Source of the DNA: Microbacterium barkeri
Lineage (GTDB): Bacteria; Actinomycetota; Actinomycetes; Actinomycetales; Microbacteriaceae
Assembly (NCBI RefSeq): GCF_027921765.1
Contig: NZ_BSEJ01000018.1
Location: 1 to 64,000, forward strand
Reading direction: 5' to 3'
Length of the DNA: 64,000 bases
This document shows positions 44,082 through 55,097 of this stretch, piece by piece. The notes beneath the pieces are model-generated. The model worked only from the letters and a program-made list of their open reading frames with translations, made no database searches and was not told the origin of the DNA. Each line of letters starts with the position of its first letter. The stretch's first letter is position 1. The translations under genes and the position numbers were made by a program.

Positions 44082-45896
44082 TCAGACGAGCGAGCCCTTC
44101 CACGCGGCATGGAGCTGCGCGAAGCGGCCCGTGCCGGCGATGAGGGCGTCGGGGGTGTCGTCCTCGACGATGCGGCCCTGCTCCATGACGAGCACGCGAT
44201 CGGCGATCGCGACGGTCGACAGCCGGTGCGCGATGATGATCGCCGTCCGGTCGGCGAGCAGCGTCTGCAGCGCGTCCTGGATCATCCGCTCCGACGGGAT
44301 GTCGAGAGACGCCGTCGCCTCGTCGAGGATGAGCACGGCCGGGTCGGCGAGGAAGGCGCGCGCGAACGAGATGAGCTGGCGCTGCCCGGCCGACACGCGC
44401 CCGCCGCGCTTGTTGACGTCGGTGTCGTAGCCGTCGGGGAGCGTCTCGATGAACGCGTCGGCGCCCACGGCCCGCGCCGCCTCCTTGATCTCGTCGAGCG
44501 TCGCGTCGGGCCGCCCGAGCGCGATGTTGTCGGCGACCGTGCCGCTGAAGAGGTACGCCTCCTGCGTCACCATGACGATCGCGCGGCGAAGGTCGCGCCC
44601 GTCGAGCTCGCGCAGGTCGATCCCGTCGAGCGTCACGCTGCCCGCGGTCGGGTCGTAGAAGCGCGACAGCAGCTTCGCGAGGGTCGACTTGCCGGCGCCG
44701 GTCGTCCCGACGAGGGCGACGGTCTGGCCGGCGGGGATGTCGAGGTCGAACGAGGGCAGGATGGTCCGCCCGCTCGCGTAGCCGAACGTCACGCGGTCGA
44801 AGCGGAGGTGGCCCCGCGCCTCCTCGAGTCGGACCGGACGCACCGGGTCGGGCACCGTCAGCTCCTCCTCCAGCACGCCCGAGACCTTCTCGAGCGCCGC
44901 GGATGCCGCCTGGAACGAGTTCAGGAACATCGCGACCTCCTGCAGCGGGCTGAAGAAGTTGCGCACGTAGAGCACCGCGCTCAGCAGCAGGCCCGCCGTG
45001 AACTCGCCGGTCGTCACGCGCACCCCGCCCCACAGGACGACCGCGCCGATGGCGCACGCCGAGATCGCCATGAGCCCGGGCTCGAACGTGCCGAACAGGC
45101 GGATCGAGCGCATGTTGACCTCGCGGTACTCCTTCGCGAGGCCGCCGAACTCCACCTCGTTGCGCGGCTCGGTGCGGAAGGCCTTGCCGGCCCGGATGCC
45201 GGTCATCGTCTCGACGAACTTGACGATGAGCTTCGCGCTGACGACCCGCGAGACGCGGTACGCGCGCTGCGAGTTCACGTAGAACCAGCGCATGAGCAGC
45301 GCGAGCGGGACGAACGCCGCGACGAGCACGAGCGACGACCGCCAGTCGACGAGCGCGAGGGCGATGAACGTGAACGCCCCGTAGAGGACGCCGTGCACGA
45401 GCTGGTTGAGCCCGCCGTTCAGCAGCTCGCGGATCGTGTCGAGGTCGCTCGTCTGCCGGGAGATGATGCGGCCCGACGTGTAGGTCTCGTGGAACTCGAG
45501 GCTCAGGCGCTGGGTGTGCCGGAAGACCCGCGTGCGCAGGTCGAGCAGCACGTTCTGGGTCACCCGGGCGGCGAGCATGTCGTACCAGGCGAGCAGCGCC
45601 GCCCCGCCGAGCGCCGTGACGATGTAGGCCGTGCCGACGAACCACGCCGGGCCCCAGTCGGCGCGGTCCAGCACGGCGGGCAGCGCGCTGTCGATGCCGA
45701 GGCCGATGAGCGCCGGGCCGAGCACGCGCACTCCCGTCTGCGCGACGACGACGGACGCGACGAGCACGACCTGCCACTTCAGCGGCGCGAGCAGCGACAG
45801 GAGGAGCCGCCACGAGCGCCGACGGATCGCGCGGTTCTCCTCGCGCGTGAACTCGGAGCGGTCCTCTCCCGCTGTGCCGTGGACCGTGCTGCTCAT
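44082..45896 (-). CDS. ABC exporter half-transporter (canonical ATPase site)
   Basis: 604 residues: six-helix type IV exporter domain (about 45-320) and an ATPase domain. Walker [11 protein letters not shown] is near 398 and Walker [12 protein letters not shown], with the catalytic Glu, near 523. The signature is altered to VSAGQRQ in place of LSGGQ. It overlaps the partner gene by 4 nt. With the partner it forms a heterodimer of the TM287/288 or BmrCD type, with one good and one weak ATP site. Substrate unknown; drugs or lipids are typical. Confidence 0.93.
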   Translation of the reverse strand: MSSTVHGTAGEDRSEFTREENRAIRRRSWRLLLSLLAPLKWQVVLVASVVVAQTGVRVLGPALIGLGIDSALPAVLDRADWGPAWFVGTAYIVTALGGAALLAWYDMLAARVTQNVLLDLRTRVFRHTQRLSLEFHETYTSGRIISRQTSDLDTIRELLNGGLNQLVHGVLYGAFTFIALALVDWRSSLVLVAAFVPLALLMRWFYVNSQRAYRVSRVVSAKLIVKFVETMTGIRAGKAFRTEPRNEVEFGGLAKEYREVNMRSIRLFGTFEPGLMAISACAIGAVVLWGGVRVTTGEFTAGLLLSAVLYVRNFFSPLQEVAMFLNSFQAASAALEKVSGVLEEELTVPDPVRPVRLEEARGHLRFDRVTFGYASGRTILPSFDLDIPAGQTVALVGTTGAGKSTLAKLLSRFYDPTAGSVTLDGIDLRELDGRDLRRAIVMVTQEAYLFSGTVADNIALGRPDATLDEIKEAARAVGADAFIETLPDGYDTDVNKRGGRVSAGQRQLISFARAFLADPAVLILDEATASLDIPSERMIQDALQTLLADRTAIIIAHRLSTVAIADRVLVMEQGRIVEDDTPDALIAGTGRFAQLHAAWKGSLV

Positions 45897-47803
45897 CGGA
45901 GCGCCCCCTCGTCGTTCTGGTCGTGCTCGCCCGCGGCGCCCCCGACGATCGGGATGGCGCCGGTGACGACGTCGAATCCGTGCTCGGGATCCATGCGCCG
46001 CGCGCTGTCCTCCGAGTCCTCCTTCTCGAAGCTCGAGATGACGCTGCGGTAGTGCGCGGACGTCGCCATGAGCTCGGTGTGGGCGCCGACCGCCGTGATG
46101 CGCCCGCCCTCGAGCAGGGCGACGCGGTCGGCGAGCGCGACCGTCGACGGACGGTGCGCGACGATGAGCGCCGTCGTGCCCTGGAGCACACGGCGCAGGC
46201 CCACCTGGACGCGCTCCTCCGTGTCGACGTCGAGCGCCGACAGCGGGTCGTCCATGACGATGACGGTCGGGCGCGCGGCGACGGCGCGCGCAAGGGCGAG
46301 GCGCTGCCGCTGGCCGCCCGACAGGCTCATGCCCTCCTCGCCGATCATCGTCTCTGCCCCCTCTGGCAGGTGCGCCACGAACTCCGCCTGCGCGACGTCG
46401 AGCGCCTCCTGGAGGACGCGGTCGGCCTCGGGCGAGTGGATGTCGAGGTCGTCGCGCCCGAGGAGGACGTTCTCGCGCACCGATGCCGAGAAGAGCGTCG
46501 CGTCTTCGAACGCGGTCGCGATGTGCGTGCGCAGCTCGACGAGCGAGAGGTCGCGCACATCGACGCCGTCGAGCGTGACCCGGCCGCCGGTGACGTCGTA
46601 GAGCCGCGTCGGCAGCGTTGTGAGCGTCGTCTTCCCCGAGCCGGTGAGCCCGACGAGCGCCATGGTCTCGCCCGGCCGCAGCGCGAGGTCGATGCCGTTC
46701 AGCAGGTCGGGCTCGTCGGCCCCCGCGTCCTGGTAGCGGAAGTGCGCGTCCTCGAACACGAGGGCGCCCTGGGGGTCGGCGAGAGTCGTCGGCGCATCGG
46801 GATCGGCGATCGTGTCGACCGCGTCGAACACCTCGAACACGCGATCCGCCGCGGTGCGCGCGTCGAGGAGGAACGAGAAGAGGAAGCCGATCGACTCGAG
46901 CGGCCAGCGCAGCACGGTCGCCATCGCGAAGTACGCGAACAGCTGCGAGACCGAGATCTGATCCGTCGAGGCCAGCCAGATGCCGAGCACGAGCGAGATC
47001 GCGAAGGCGAGCTCGGGCGCCGCGACGAGCCAGAAGTCGATGCGCGCGATCGCCCCGGCCTTGCGCATCTCGGTCTCGCGGAGGTTCTCCGCCTGGCGCG
47101 TGAAGCGGCGCAGGGCGTGCGGCCCGCGGCCGAAGGCCTTGAGCACGCGGATGCCGTGCACGCTCTCCTCGACGCTCGTGGCGAGGTCGCCCTGCTGGTC
47201 CTGGCTCTGCCGGCTGAGCACGCCGTAGGTCTGCTCGAACCGGAACCCCTGGTACCACACCGGCACACCCGACGCGATGAACACGACCGCGAGCGCCCAG
47301 TGCCACTGGAACAGCAGCACGGCGCCGATGAGGATGGTGAGGACGTTCACGACGAGCATGACGAGGCCGAACGCCATCCAGCGTCGGATGAGGCCGATGT
47401 CCTGCATCATGCGGCTCAGGAGCTGGCCGCCCTGCCAGCGGTCGTGGAACTCGACGGGGAGACGCTGGAGGCGGTTGTAGAAGCGCGTGCGGATGTCGTA
47501 CTCGACGCTCGTGGCCGGGCCGAGGATGAACCACCGGCGCAGCCACACCATCGCGGCCTCGGCGAGGCCGAGCGCGAGCACGGCGGCGGCGCCCCAGGCG
47601 ATCGCGGAGACGACGCCGGAGGCGATCGGGCCGCCGACGACCCACTCGAGCACGATCGGGATGAGCAGGGCCAGCACCGCCGCGGTGAGCGCGCTGAGCC
47701 CGCCGAGCACGAGGCGCGGGAGAACCGGCTTCGCGAACGGGAGGAGACGGAGGAGGGAGCGGAGGGTCGACGGATTCTGGGGAGATGTGGTGGGGCGAGA
47801 CAT
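45893..47803 (-). CDS. ABC exporter half-transporter (degenerate ATPase site)
   Basis: 636 residues: six-helix domain (about 25-310) and an ATPase with Walker [11 protein letters not shown] near 387 and canonical [15 protein letters not shown]. In Walker B the catalytic Glu is Asp: [12 protein letters not shown] near 518. This is the inverse of the partner, so the weak site combines this Walker B with the partner's VSAGQ. An acidic tail of about 40 residues follows. It is first in a two-gene operon. Confidence 0.93.
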   Translation of the reverse strand: MSRPTTSPQNPSTLRSLLRLLPFAKPVLPRLVLGGLSALTAAVLALLIPIVLEWVVGGPIASGVVSAIAWGAAAVLALGLAEAAMVWLRRWFILGPATSVEYDIRTRFYNRLQRLPVEFHDRWQGGQLLSRMMQDIGLIRRWMAFGLVMLVVNVLTILIGAVLLFQWHWALAVVFIASGVPVWYQGFRFEQTYGVLSRQSQDQQGDLATSVEESVHGIRVLKAFGRGPHALRRFTRQAENLRETEMRKAGAIARIDFWLVAAPELAFAISLVLGIWLASTDQISVSQLFAYFAMATVLRWPLESIGFLFSFLLDARTAADRVFEVFDAVDTIADPDAPTTLADPQGALVFEDAHFRYQDAGADEPDLLNGIDLALRPGETMALVGLTGSGKTTLTTLPTRLYDVTGGRVTLDGVDVRDLSLVELRTHIATAFEDATLFSASVRENVLLGRDDLDIHSPEADRVLQEALDVAQAEFVAHLPEGAETMIGEEGMSLSGGQRQRLALARAVAARPTVIVMDDPLSALDVDTEERVQVGLRRVLQGTTALIVAHRPSTVALADRVALLEGGRITAVGAHTELMATSAHYRSVISSFEKEDSEDSARRMDPEHGFDVVTGAIPIVGGAAGEHDQNDEGALR

Positions 47804-47897
47804 GATCCTCGAGGGGCCCGCGGGAGAGCGGGCCGGGAGATGGCTTTCCGACCACCCGAGCGGGGGTCAGCCTTTCAGCCTATCCACACCTCGGCGT

Positions 47898-48767
47898 TCA
47901 GGAAAGGGATTTCGCGTCTTCCCCGCCAAATCGATCGGAACCGATCGCGACGGGGCGCGCAGTGTTGCTCCATGCGCTCCAGGACCCCGCGAAGAGGCGC
48001 GGTGCGAAGCCCGCGACCGTGAGCGCGACGAACGCGTGCGAGGCCGTGACCCCCGAGCCGCAGTACACGCCGACGGGCTGATCGGGCCGCGCGCCGACGG
48101 CCTCGAACCGCGCGCGCAGCGCGTCGGGAGGCAGGAGGCGCCCGCTCTCGTCGACCGCGTCGCCCGCGAACAGGTTCCGTGCGCCCGGCACGTGCCCGGC
48201 CCGCGGGTCGACCGGCTCGACCTCGCCCCGGTAGCGCTCGGGCGCGCGCACGTCGATGAGCACGCCGTCGCGCGCGAGCACGGCGGCCGCATCGATCGAG
48301 AGCTGCGGCAGCCGCCCCGCCGTGAGCGTGATCGAGCCGGGAGCGGGCACGACGTCGCCGCGCTCGAGCGCGTGACTCGACGCGACCCACCCGCGCAGGG
48401 CGCCGTCGAGGATCCGCACGTCCTGCACGCCCGCGTCGGTCAGCAGCCACCACGCACGCGCTGCGGACAGCGACTTGAGATCGTCGTACACGACGACCGT
48501 GTCGCCGTCGTCCAGCCCCCAGCGTCGGGCGGCCCGCTCGAGCGCGGGGGTGTCGGGCAGAGGGTGGCGTCCGTCCGACGCCGCCCCGTGCCCCGACAGC
48601 TCGCTCTCGAGATCGACGTAGACGGCGCCGGGGATGTGCCCCTCGAGGTACTCGGGGCGACCGTCCGGCCGGTCGAGGCGCCAGCGCACATCGAGGATGC
48701 GGACGCGCTCGTCGCGCGCGGTCAGCTCGGCCAGCTCGTCGGGGGTGATGAGGATCTCGGAGCCCAT
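47898..48767 (-). CDS. Thiosulfate/3-mercaptopyruvate sulfurtransferase
   Basis: 289 residues, two rhodanese domains. The N-terminal one is inactive (ILDVRWRLDRPDGRPEYLEG with no Cys). The C-terminal one has the active loop YCGSGVTASHAF with the catalytic Cys. TAGCGT lies 7 nt before the ATG at 48767, which supports this start over a GTG 9 nt upstream that lies inside the spacer. It acts in cytoplasmic sulfur transfer or detoxification. Confidence 0.92.
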   Translation of the reverse strand: MGSEILITPDELAELTARDERVRILDVRWRLDRPDGRPEYLEGHIPGAVYVDLESELSGHGAASDGRHPLPDTPALERAARRWGLDDGDTVVVYDDLKSLSAARAWWLLTDAGVQDVRILDGALRGWVASSHALERGDVVPAPGSITLTAGRLPQLSIDAAAVLARDGVLIDVRAPERYRGEVEPVDPRAGHVPGARNLFAGDAVDESGRLLPPDALRARFEAVGARPDQPVGVYCGSGVTASHAFVALTVAGFAPRLFAGSWSAWSNTARPVAIGSDRFGGEDAKSLS

Positions 48768-48774
48768 GACCGCC

Positions 48775-48780
48775 ACGCTA
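48775..48780 (-). promoter_or_regulatory. -10 box of leaderless sulfurtransferase gene
   Basis: TAGCGT on the minus strand, 7 nt before the ATG at 48767. Confidence 0.5.
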
Positions 48781-48800
48781 CGCGGCGCCCCCGACGCCCG

Positions 48801-49343
48801 TCACGGCACGGGTAACGCTTCGACATCGGCTGCGGGTGCGCCCGCAGCCGCGCCCGCGCGCTCGCGCGCGAGGAGTGACCGCTTGACGTCAACACCCCAC
48901 GCGAAGCCGCCCAGGGAGCCGTCGCCGCGGAGCACCCGGTGACACGGGACGAACAGCGCGGGGGCGTTGCGCGCGCAGATCGACGCGGCGGCCCGCACGG
49001 CGCGCGGCGAGCCGAGCGCCGCGGCGAAGCCCGTGTACGTGAGCGGCTCCCCGGGCGCGATGTCGCGCAGCGCCGCCCAGCCCGCCTGCTGGAGCACGGT
49101 GCCCTGCTGCCGCACGGCCACCGCGCGGATGGCCGCGAGGTCGCCCTCGTAGTACGCGGCGACGGCGTCGCCTGCCGCGGTGGGCTCCTCGCGCAGCTCG
49201 GCGGGACGCAGGCGCGGGTGGATGCGCGCGAGCACGAGCGAGGCGTCCGGCGTCCAGCCCGAGGCGAGCACGGCGCCGTCGGCGTCGGCGATCAGGGTGA
49301 ACGGGCCGTCGGGCGTCGCGACGGTCTGGAGGCGAGCGGTCAT
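48801..49343 (-). CDS. ogt: Methylated-DNA--protein-cysteine methyltransferase
   Basis: 180 residues. The acceptor Cys is in [20 protein letters not shown] (near residue 132). The Arg-finger helix contains [18 protein letters not shown]. It removes O6-alkylguanine in a single-turnover reaction. It overlaps the Ada-AlkA fusion gene by 4 nt (ATGA), so direct reversal and base excision of alkylation damage are co-expressed. Confidence 0.95.
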   Translation of the reverse strand: MTARLQTVATPDGPFTLIADADGAVLASGWTPDASLVLARIHPRLRPAELREEPTAAGDAVAAYYEGDLAAIRAVAVRQQGTVLQQAGWAALRDIAPGEPLTYTGFAAALGSPRAVRAAASICARNAPALFVPCHRVLRGDGSLGGFAWGVDVKRSLLARERAGAAAGAPAADVEALPVP

Positions 49344-50815
49344 GACGGGGTCTCCTTGCGGGATCGGGCGGGCTGCGCGGCGAGGGCCGCGCGCCACAGG
49401 TGCATCGAGAGGTAGGAGCGCCAGGGCGCGACGCGCGCCGCCCACGCGACGAGCTCGCGCGGTGCGGCGGGCAGTCCCGCGGCGGCCGCACCCGCGCGGA
49501 GCGCGACGTCGCCGGGCAGGATGATGTCGGAGTCGCCGAGCACGCGCATCCGCACGTAGTCGGCCGTCCACTCCCCCACGCCCCGCAGCGCGAGGAGGCG
49601 CTCCCGCTGGGCGTGGGCGTCATCGCCCGCGCTGAGGGCGAGGCCGCCCGACGCGAGCGCGGCAGCCGCCTCGGTGATCGCGCGGATGCGGGCCGCGGGG
49701 CCGCGGAGCACGTCGGCTCCGCGCTCCGCGATCGTCGCCATCCGCGGGAAGAGACGCCGCCGCTCCCCCGCGATCTCGACGTCCTCGCCGAGCGCCTCGA
49801 CGAGACGCGTGAGATGGGTGCGCGCGGCCGACACGGAGATCTGCTGGCCGATCATCGCGCGGATGAGCATCTCGTGCGGGTCGGCGGCGCCGGGCAGGCG
49901 GATGCCCGGGGTCGCCGCCACGAGCCCCGTGAGCTCGGGGTGCGCGCCGAGCGCCGCGTCGATCGCGAGCGGGTCCGCGTCGAGGTCGAACAGACGCCGC
50001 ACGCGCGCGACGAGCGTCGCGAGGTCCGCGAGGCTCTGCAGCTGCGCGTCGAGCCGCAGACGACCGTCGAGGCGCAGCCGGAACCATCCGGCCCCGGCGG
50101 GCAGGCGCACGGTGCGCGCGAACGACGCCCCGTCGCCGGCCTCGACGCCGGGGAGCGCGCGCACGGACATCCAGGCGAACAGCCCGGCGTGGTCGAAGGG
50201 CTCGCGGACCGGCAGGGCGAGCGAGATGCCGGCCGAGGCCGTGCGACCGCGCCGCGTCGCGCGCAGCTCGGTCGGCGTCAGCCCGAACACCTCGCGCACG
50301 GTCTCGTTGAACTGGCGCACGCTCGCGAACCCCGCGGAGAAGGCGACGTCGGCGGCCGGCAGATCGGTGCCGACGAGCAGCAGCCGCGCGGTGTGGGCGC
50401 GCTGGGCGCGTGCGAGCGCGAGCGGGCCGGCGCCCAGCTCGTCGGCGAGCAGCCGCGACAGGTGGCGCGACGAGTACCCGAGCCGCCCCGCGAGGCCCGT
50501 GACGCCCTCGCGCTCGACGACCCCGTCGGCGATGAGGCGCATCGCTCGGGCGACGACGTCGCCCCGCAGATTCCAGTCCGGCGATCCGGGCGCCGCCTCC
50601 GGGAGGCAGCGCTTGCACGCGCGGTAGCCGGCCTCGTGCGCGGCGGCGCTCGTCGCGAAGAAGGTGACGTTCGCCGGCTTCGGCGTCCGCGCGGGGCAGC
50701 TCGGCCGGCAGTAGATCCCGGTCGAGCGGACGGCGGTGACGAACTGGCCGTCGAAGCGGGTGTCGCGCGACGAGATCGCGCGGTACCGCTCGTCGAAGGT
50801 CATGCTCGTCGTCAT
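49340..50815 (-). CDS. Ada-type regulator fused to DNA-3-methyladenine glycosylase II
   Basis: 491 residues. The N-terminal Ada zinc domain has four Cys (36, 40, 67, 70), of which the first is the methyl-phosphotriester acceptor type. An AraC-type helix-turn-helix pair follows (about 85-190), then an AlkA N-terminal domain (about 195-280) and a HhH-GPD glycosylase with [19 protein letters not shown] and the catalytic Asp in LPGDVALR (about 437). It is sensor, activator and repair enzyme in one chain, likely activating its own operon with ogt. Confidence 0.94.
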   Translation of the reverse strand: MTTSMTFDERYRAISSRDTRFDGQFVTAVRSTGIYCRPSCPARTPKPANVTFFATSAAAHEAGYRACKRCLPEAAPGSPDWNLRGDVVARAMRLIADGVVEREGVTGLAGRLGYSSRHLSRLLADELGAGPLALARAQRAHTARLLLVGTDLPAADVAFSAGFASVRQFNETVREVFGLTPTELRATRRGRTASAGISLALPVREPFDHAGLFAWMSVRALPGVEAGDGASFARTVRLPAGAGWFRLRLDGRLRLDAQLQSLADLATLVARVRRLFDLDADPLAIDAALGAHPELTGLVAATPGIRLPGAADPHEMLIRAMIGQQISVSAARTHLTRLVEALGEDVEIAGERRRLFPRMATIAERGADVLRGPAARIRAITEAAAALASGGLALSAGDDAHAQRERLLALRGVGEWTADYVRMRVLGDSDIILPGDVALRAGAAAAGLPAAPRELVAWAARVAPWRSYLSMHLWRAALAAQPARSRKETPS

Positions 50816-50821
50816 GGCTCC

Positions 50822-50827
50822 AGCCTG
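50822..50827 (-). promoter_or_regulatory. -10-like box of the Ada-AlkA/ogt operon
   Basis: CAGGCT on the minus strand, exactly 6 nt before the ATG at 50815. It departs from TANNNT at the first base, which fits a promoter needing an activator such as methylated Ada. The inference rests only on spacing. Confidence 0.4.
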
Positions 50828-50889
50828 TCACGCTCCGAGGGCGCGGGCTGGCGGTTTTCGGACACGGCGGTGGGGACGGCGAGAACGGC

Positions 50890-50926
50890 GCGAGCCGACC
50901 TCGGGATGGTGCCGAGGTCGGCTCGC
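50890..50926 (-). terminator. Terminator of purH
   Basis: A 15-bp perfect stem (gcgagccgacctcgg and its complement) around a 7-nt loop, starting 20 bp after the purH stop on the minus strand. No T tract follows. Confidence 0.75.
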
Positions 50927-50945
50927 TAGGGCCGGAAGCCGCGTG

Positions 50946-52553
50946 TCAGTGGAAGAAGTGACGCTCGCCGGTGAAGAACATCGTCACGCCGTTGGCGCGG
51001 GCGAGCTCGATCGTCTCGTCGTCGCGCACCGAGCCTCCGGGCTGGATGATCGCGCGCACACCCGCGTTGATGAGCACCTCGGGTCCGTCCGAGAACGGGA
51101 AGAACGCGTCCGACGCGGCGATCGATCCCGCCGCGCGCCCGCCCGCGCGCTCGACGGCGAGCTTGCACGAGTCCACCCGGTTGACCTGGCCCATGCCCAC
51201 GCCGACAGTCGCGGCGTCCTTGGCGAGCACGATCGCGTTCGACTTCACGGCGCGGCACGTCTTCCACGCGAAGATGAAGTCGCTCATCTCCTCGTCGGAC
51301 GGGCGCTCGCCCGACACGAGCTGCCAGCTCTGCGCGACGGACTGGATGTCGTCGGGGAACCGGTCGGAGTCCTGCAGGAGCAGGCCGCCCGAGACGAGGC
51401 GCACGTCCATCGTCTCCTGCCGCCAGTCGGCGGGCAGCTTGAGGAGGCGCAGGTTCTTCTTCGTCTTGAACACCTCGAGCGCGGCGGGCTCGAAGTCGGG
51501 CGCGACGATGACCTCCGTGAAGATGTCGCGGAGGTTCTCGGCCATCTTGAGCGTGACCGGTCGGTTCGCGGCGATGACGCCGCCGAACGCCGAGAGCGGG
51601 TCGCACTCGTGCGCGCGCAGGTGGGCGCTCGCGATCGGGTCGAGCGCGTTCGGCGCCGACAGCGCGATGCCGCACGGGTTCGCGTGCTTGATGATTGCGA
51701 CCGCGGGGTTCACGTAGTCGTACGCGGCGCGGAGGGCGGCATCGGCGTCGACGTAGTTGTTGTACGACATCTCCTTGCCCTGGAGCTGCGTCGCCTGCGC
51801 GATCCCGTGGCCGTCCACGCGCGAGTAGATGGCGGCGCGCTGGTGGGAGTTCTCGCCGTAGCGCAGGTCGCCGAGCTTCTCGGCCTTGATCGTGAGGTGC
51901 TCCGGCAGGTCGGCGCCCTCGCCGAGCGTGCCCTCGGCGAACCATGCCGCCACGGCGGCGTCGTAGCCGGCGGTGTGCGCGAAGGCGCGCGCCGCGAGCT
52001 CCCGGCGCTGGCCGAGCGTCGTGCCGCCCGCGGCGACCGCGTCGATGATCGCCGGGTACGACTCCGGCGAGACGACGATCGCGACGTTCGCGAAGTTCTT
52101 CGCCGACGCGCGGACCATCGCGGGCCCTCCGATGTCGATCTGCTCGACGACGTCGTCGCCCGCGGCGCCCGAGCGGACGGTCTCCACGAACGGGTAGAGG
52201 TTCACCACGACGAGCTCGAACGGCGAGATGCCGAGATCGCCGAGCTGCTGCTCGTGGTGCTCGAGGCGGAGGTCGGCGAGGAGGCCCGCGTGCACGCCCG
52301 GGTGCAGCGTCTTCACGCGTCCATCGAGCGACTCGGGGAAGCCGGTCACGCTCGCGACGTCGGTCACGTCGAAGCCCGCGTCGCGGATGGTCGACGCGGT
52401 CGAGCCCGTCGAGACGATCTCGACGCCCGCGGCCGCGAGCGCCTCGGCGAGCTTCAGGAGGTCGGTCTTGTCGCTGACCGACACGAGCGCGCGCCGGATC
52501 GGGACGACATCGCGGTCGCGGTAGAGCGAGTGGTCGTGGCGGGGGCCGGCCAT
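50946..52553 (-). CDS. purH: Bifunctional AICAR formyltransferase / IMP cyclohydrolase
   Basis: Last two steps of IMP synthesis. The 535-residue protein has the N-terminal cyclohydrolase ([38 protein letters not shown]). The formyltransferase domain (about 210-535) has [12 protein letters not shown] with its Lys-His pair and [16 protein letters not shown]. It follows purN at 31 bp in the same operon. Confidence 0.98.
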   Translation of the reverse strand: MAGPRHDHSLYRDRDVVPIRRALVSVSDKTDLLKLAEALAAAGVEIVSTGSTASTIRDAGFDVTDVASVTGFPESLDGRVKTLHPGVHAGLLADLRLEHHEQQLGDLGISPFELVVVNLYPFVETVRSGAAGDDVVEQIDIGGPAMVRASAKNFANVAIVVSPESYPAIIDAVAAGGTTLGQRRELAARAFAHTAGYDAAVAAWFAEGTLGEGADLPEHLTIKAEKLGDLRYGENSHQRAAIYSRVDGHGIAQATQLQGKEMSYNNYVDADAALRAAYDYVNPAVAIIKHANPCGIALSAPNALDPIASAHLRAHECDPLSAFGGVIAANRPVTLKMAENLRDIFTEVIVAPDFEPAALEVFKTKKNLRLLKLPADWRQETMDVRLVSGGLLLQDSDRFPDDIQSVAQSWQLVSGERPSDEEMSDFIFAWKTCRAVKSNAIVLAKDAATVGVGMGQVNRVDSCKLAVERAGGRAAGSIAASDAFFPFSDGPEVLINAGVRAIIQPGGSVRDDETIELARANGVTMFFTGERHFFH

Positions 52554-52584
52554 GAGGACTCCTTGTCGGGGTTCGGGGTTCGGG

Positions 52585-53175
52585 TCAGCGCGAGGGGTTC
52601 TCGAGATCGATCTCGCCCGCGGCGATCCCGCGGACGACGTCGATGAGCAGGCGGCGCTCGACGGGCTTGATGCGCTCGTGCAGCGCGGCCTCGTCGTCGC
52701 CCGGGAGCACGGGTACGCGCTCCTGCGCGAGGATCGGCCCGCTGTCCACGCCGTTGTCGACGATGATGACGCTCGCCCCGGTCTCCTCGACGCCCGCGGC
52801 GAGCGCGTCGCGCACGCCGTGCGCGCCCGGGAACTCGGGGAGGAAAGCGGGGTGCGTGTTGATCATGCGCGGGGCGAACTCGTCGACGAGCGCGGAGGGC
52901 AGCAGACGCATGAGGCCGCTCAGCACGATGAGATCCGCGCCGATGCGGCGCAGCTCCTCGGCCAGCGCGGCGCCCCAGGCCTCGCGCGACGGATGGTCGC
53001 GATACGGGACCGTGAAGGTCGGGATGCCGAACTCCTCGGCGTGGGCGAGGCCCGCCGCGTCGCGGTCGGCGCCGACGGCGACGATCCGAGCGGGGAATCC
53101 GGGTTCGCTCGCGGCTTCGAGGAGGGCGCGGAGGTTCGAACCGGTGCCAGAGATGAGGACGGCGACCGAGAGCAC
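52585..53175 (-). CDS. purN: Phosphoribosylglycinamide formyltransferase
   Basis: Transfers formyl from 10-formyl-THF to GAR. 196 residues with [16 protein letters not shown] at the N-terminus, [16 protein letters not shown] (catalytic Asn/His) and [15 protein letters not shown] with the catalytic Asp. The GTG at 53175 has TAGACT 6 nt upstream and no Shine-Dalgarno, so it appears leaderless. The -10 box overlaps the stop codon of the upstream DUF6350 gene. Confidence 0.96.
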   Translation of the reverse strand: MLSVAVLISGTGSNLRALLEAASEPGFPARIVAVGADRDAAGLAHAEEFGIPTFTVPYRDHPSREAWGAALAEELRRIGADLIVLSGLMRLLPSALVDEFAPRMINTHPAFLPEFPGAHGVRDALAAGVEETGASVIIVDNGVDSGPILAQERVPVLPGDDEAALHERIKPVERRLLIDVVRGIAAGEIDLENPSR

Positions 53176-53181
53176 GCGGCC

Positions 53182-53187
53182 AGTCTA
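53182..53187 (-). promoter_or_regulatory. -10 box of leaderless purN, overlapping a stop codon
   Basis: TAGACT on the minus strand, exactly 6 nt before the purN GTG. Its TAG is the stop codon of the DUF6350 gene (53185-53187). Confidence 0.55.
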
Positions 53188-54489
53188 CCGGCGCGCGAGT
53201 TCGTCCCCGTCGGCGAGCGCGGCCGCCCCGTCCGCTGTCGCGGCGGCATGCCCGTGCGGGCGGGGCGAGAGGAGCAGGATGGCCGCACCGACGAGCACCT
53301 CGAGGCCCACCGCGAGGGCGACGGGACCGGGATCGGGGCCGACGGTCGCGAGCCGCCCCGGGCCGATGGATCCCGACGAGAGTGCCGCGATGCCGGCCGC
53401 CCCGGCTCCCGCGATGGCGGCGATGGCGATCGCGAGCACGACCCGAGGCGACACGGGCTCGTGCGGCGAGGGATGGTCGTCGTCCTCGGGGCGTTCGATC
53501 TCCCACTCCGCCGCGAGCGCCGAGCGCACGTGCCACCCGGCCAGCGCGCCCGCCGCGACGGGCAGGAGCGCGACGAGCAGCAGCCATCCCGAGCCCTGCT
53601 CCGGGAGGAGGCCGAGCATCGGGATGCCGGGCACGACGCCGAGCTGCGTGCCGGCCGGGGAGACCGTGGTCGCCGCGCCGACCGCGAAGCCCGGCCCCGC
53701 GATCCAGGACACGCCCCAGCCGATGAGCGTCGGCAGGTACGCGACCTGCGCGAGCGCGAGGGCGGTCGCGCCGAGCGCGTCGACCTGCGCCTGCTCGAAG
53801 AGGGCGACGACGGCGTCCGCGCGGACGAGCACGGCGACGACGACCGCGAGCGCGGCCGCGCCGACGACGGCAGCGAGGGCGACGGCGCCGCCGCGCACCG
53901 CGAGCGTGGGGACCTCGCGCCACTTCGACGACCACCCGTCGACCCGCTCGTGCACGAGGTCCGCGAGGCCGCCGTCGCCCTCGCTCCAACCCTCGGCCCA
54001 CGCGCCGGCGACCGCCCCGACCGCGTAGACGGCGGTCGGCAGGAGCACAGCCTGCCAGGCCTCGACGCGTGCGAGCTCGCTCCCCGAGGTCGCGAGGACG
54101 ACCGCCGCGATGATCGCGGTCATCGCGATGCCCGCGAGGACGCCCACCGCTCCGGCGCCCGAGCGGACCGCGCGCCGGCCGGAGCGGGCCGCGAAGAACG
54201 CCGCGAAGACCGCGAACGCGAGCGGAGCGAGGGTGAGCGTGAAGGTGGCCGCCTCGTCGGGCAGGCCGAGCGCCACGACGGCGTCCTCGTCGAACGCGAG
54301 CGACAGCGGGACGAGGTTGCCGAGCTGCCAGATCCGCGCCGTCGTCGGCCACAGGCCCGCCCAGTCGGCCGTCAGGCCGAACGTGAACGTCCACAGGAGC
54401 GTCAGCGGCGCGAGGACGACGGCGAGGCCGACCAGCGCCGCCACGAGCGCGTCGAACGCGGCGAGCAGGGCGATGAGGATCCGATGCAT
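53185..54489 (-). CDS. DUF6350 polytopic membrane protein
   Basis: 434 residues with about nine membrane helices (for example LAAFDALVAALVGLAVVLAPL at the N-terminus and VVLAIAIAAIAGAGAAGIAAL near 345). Actinobacteria often keep a gene of this kind between sucD and purN, and DUF6350 is the matching family. Function unknown. Here it is next to purN but separated from sucD by 4.2 kb of other genes. Confidence 0.85.
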   Translation of the reverse strand: MHRILIALLAAFDALVAALVGLAVVLAPLTLLWTFTFGLTADWAGLWPTTARIWQLGNLVPLSLAFDEDAVVALGLPDEAATFTLTLAPLAFAVFAAFFAARSGRRAVRSGAGAVGVLAGIAMTAIIAAVVLATSGSELARVEAWQAVLLPTAVYAVGAVAGAWAEGWSEGDGGLADLVHERVDGWSSKWREVPTLAVRGGAVALAAVVGAAALAVVVAVLVRADAVVALFEQAQVDALGATALALAQVAYLPTLIGWGVSWIAGPGFAVGAATTVSPAGTQLGVVPGIPMLGLLPEQGSGWLLLVALLPVAAGALAGWHVRSALAAEWEIERPEDDDHPSPHEPVSPRVVLAIAIAAIAGAGAAGIAALSSGSIGPGRLATVGPDPGPVALAVGLEVLVGAAILLLSPRPHGHAAATADGAAALADGDELARR

Positions 54490-54507
54490 GGCGTCACGAC
54501 CCTACCC

Positions 54508-54535
54508 GCGGGCCCCGGGAGATCCCCGGACCCGC
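54508..54535 (-). terminator. Possible terminator of the DDN-family gene
   Basis: Imperfect GC-rich hairpin (GCGGG/CCCGC outer arms with two mismatches inside) just after the stop at 54548 on the minus strand. Weak evidence. Confidence 0.35.
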
Positions 54536-54547
54536 GCCGGGGCCGCC

Positions 54548-55000
54548 CTACGCCGCGATCGGCTCGAGGACGAAGACCGCGATCCGGCGCTCCGTGCGCT
54601 CCTGGTACTCGGCGTACGGCGGGTACGCCGCGACGGCGCGCTCCCACCACTGGGCGTACTCGTCGCTGTCGACGTCGAGCTCGCGCGCGAGGTAGTCGCG
54701 CTTCACGGCGCCGTCCTGCAGCTCGACGTGCGGGTGCGCGGCGATGTTGAAGTACCACGCGGGCGGCTTCGGCGCCCCGCCCTTCGAGGCGACGAGCGCG
54801 TAGACGCCCTCGTGCTCGACGCGCATGAGGGCCGTCTTGTGCAGCTTCTCGCTGCGGGCGCCGACGTTCGTCACGACGACGATCGGCCAGGACGTGCCCG
54901 GCAGGACGGAGGCCTCGGCGCCGTTCGACGCCTCGTAGGCCTCGGCCTGCTGACGTGCCCATTCGGATGTGCTCGGTGCGTACTCTCCCTGAAGCGGCAT
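54548..55000 (-). CDS. DDN-family deazaflavin (F420)-dependent nitroreductase-like protein
   Basis: 150 residues in a split beta-barrel. Family marks are [37 protein letters not shown] and [19 protein letters not shown] (read in parts). Members reduce nitroimidazoles or quinones with F420H2. TAGGCT lies 6 nt before the ATG, so it is likely leaderless. It is a single gene divergent from dhaK. Confidence 0.88.
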   Translation of the reverse strand: MPLQGEYAPSTSEWARQQAEAYEASNGAEASVLPGTSWPIVVVTNVGARSEKLHKTALMRVEHEGVYALVASKGGAPKPPAWYFNIAAHPHVELQDGAVKRDYLARELDVDSDEYAQWWERAVAAYPPYAEYQERTERRIAVFVLEPIAA

Positions 55001-55006
55001 GCTCCG

Positions 55007-55012
55007 AGCCTA
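55007..55012 (-). promoter_or_regulatory. -10 box of leaderless DDN-family gene
   Basis: TAGGCT on the minus strand, exactly 6 nt before the ATG at 55000. Confidence 0.6.
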
Positions 55013-55067
55013 CGATCCCGTCGGGCCATCGGCTCCGGCCATCCGCATGCACATCCGTCCCCTCCCC

Positions 55068-55097
55068 TTGACACCCCGCGATCGTCCTGCCGATAGT
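55068..55097 (+). promoter_or_regulatory. Promoter of dhaKLM
   Basis: TTGACA (55068-55073), an 18-bp spacer and GATAGT (55092-55097). Transcription would start near 55104 and leave a leader of about 65 nt with GGAGGA before the dhaK ATG. Confidence 0.6.

Noticed and set aside
53133..53142. GGTTCGAACC resembling a tRNA T-loop
   Set aside because: It lies inside purN (around the SGTGSNL motif) and no acceptor or anticodon arms surround it.
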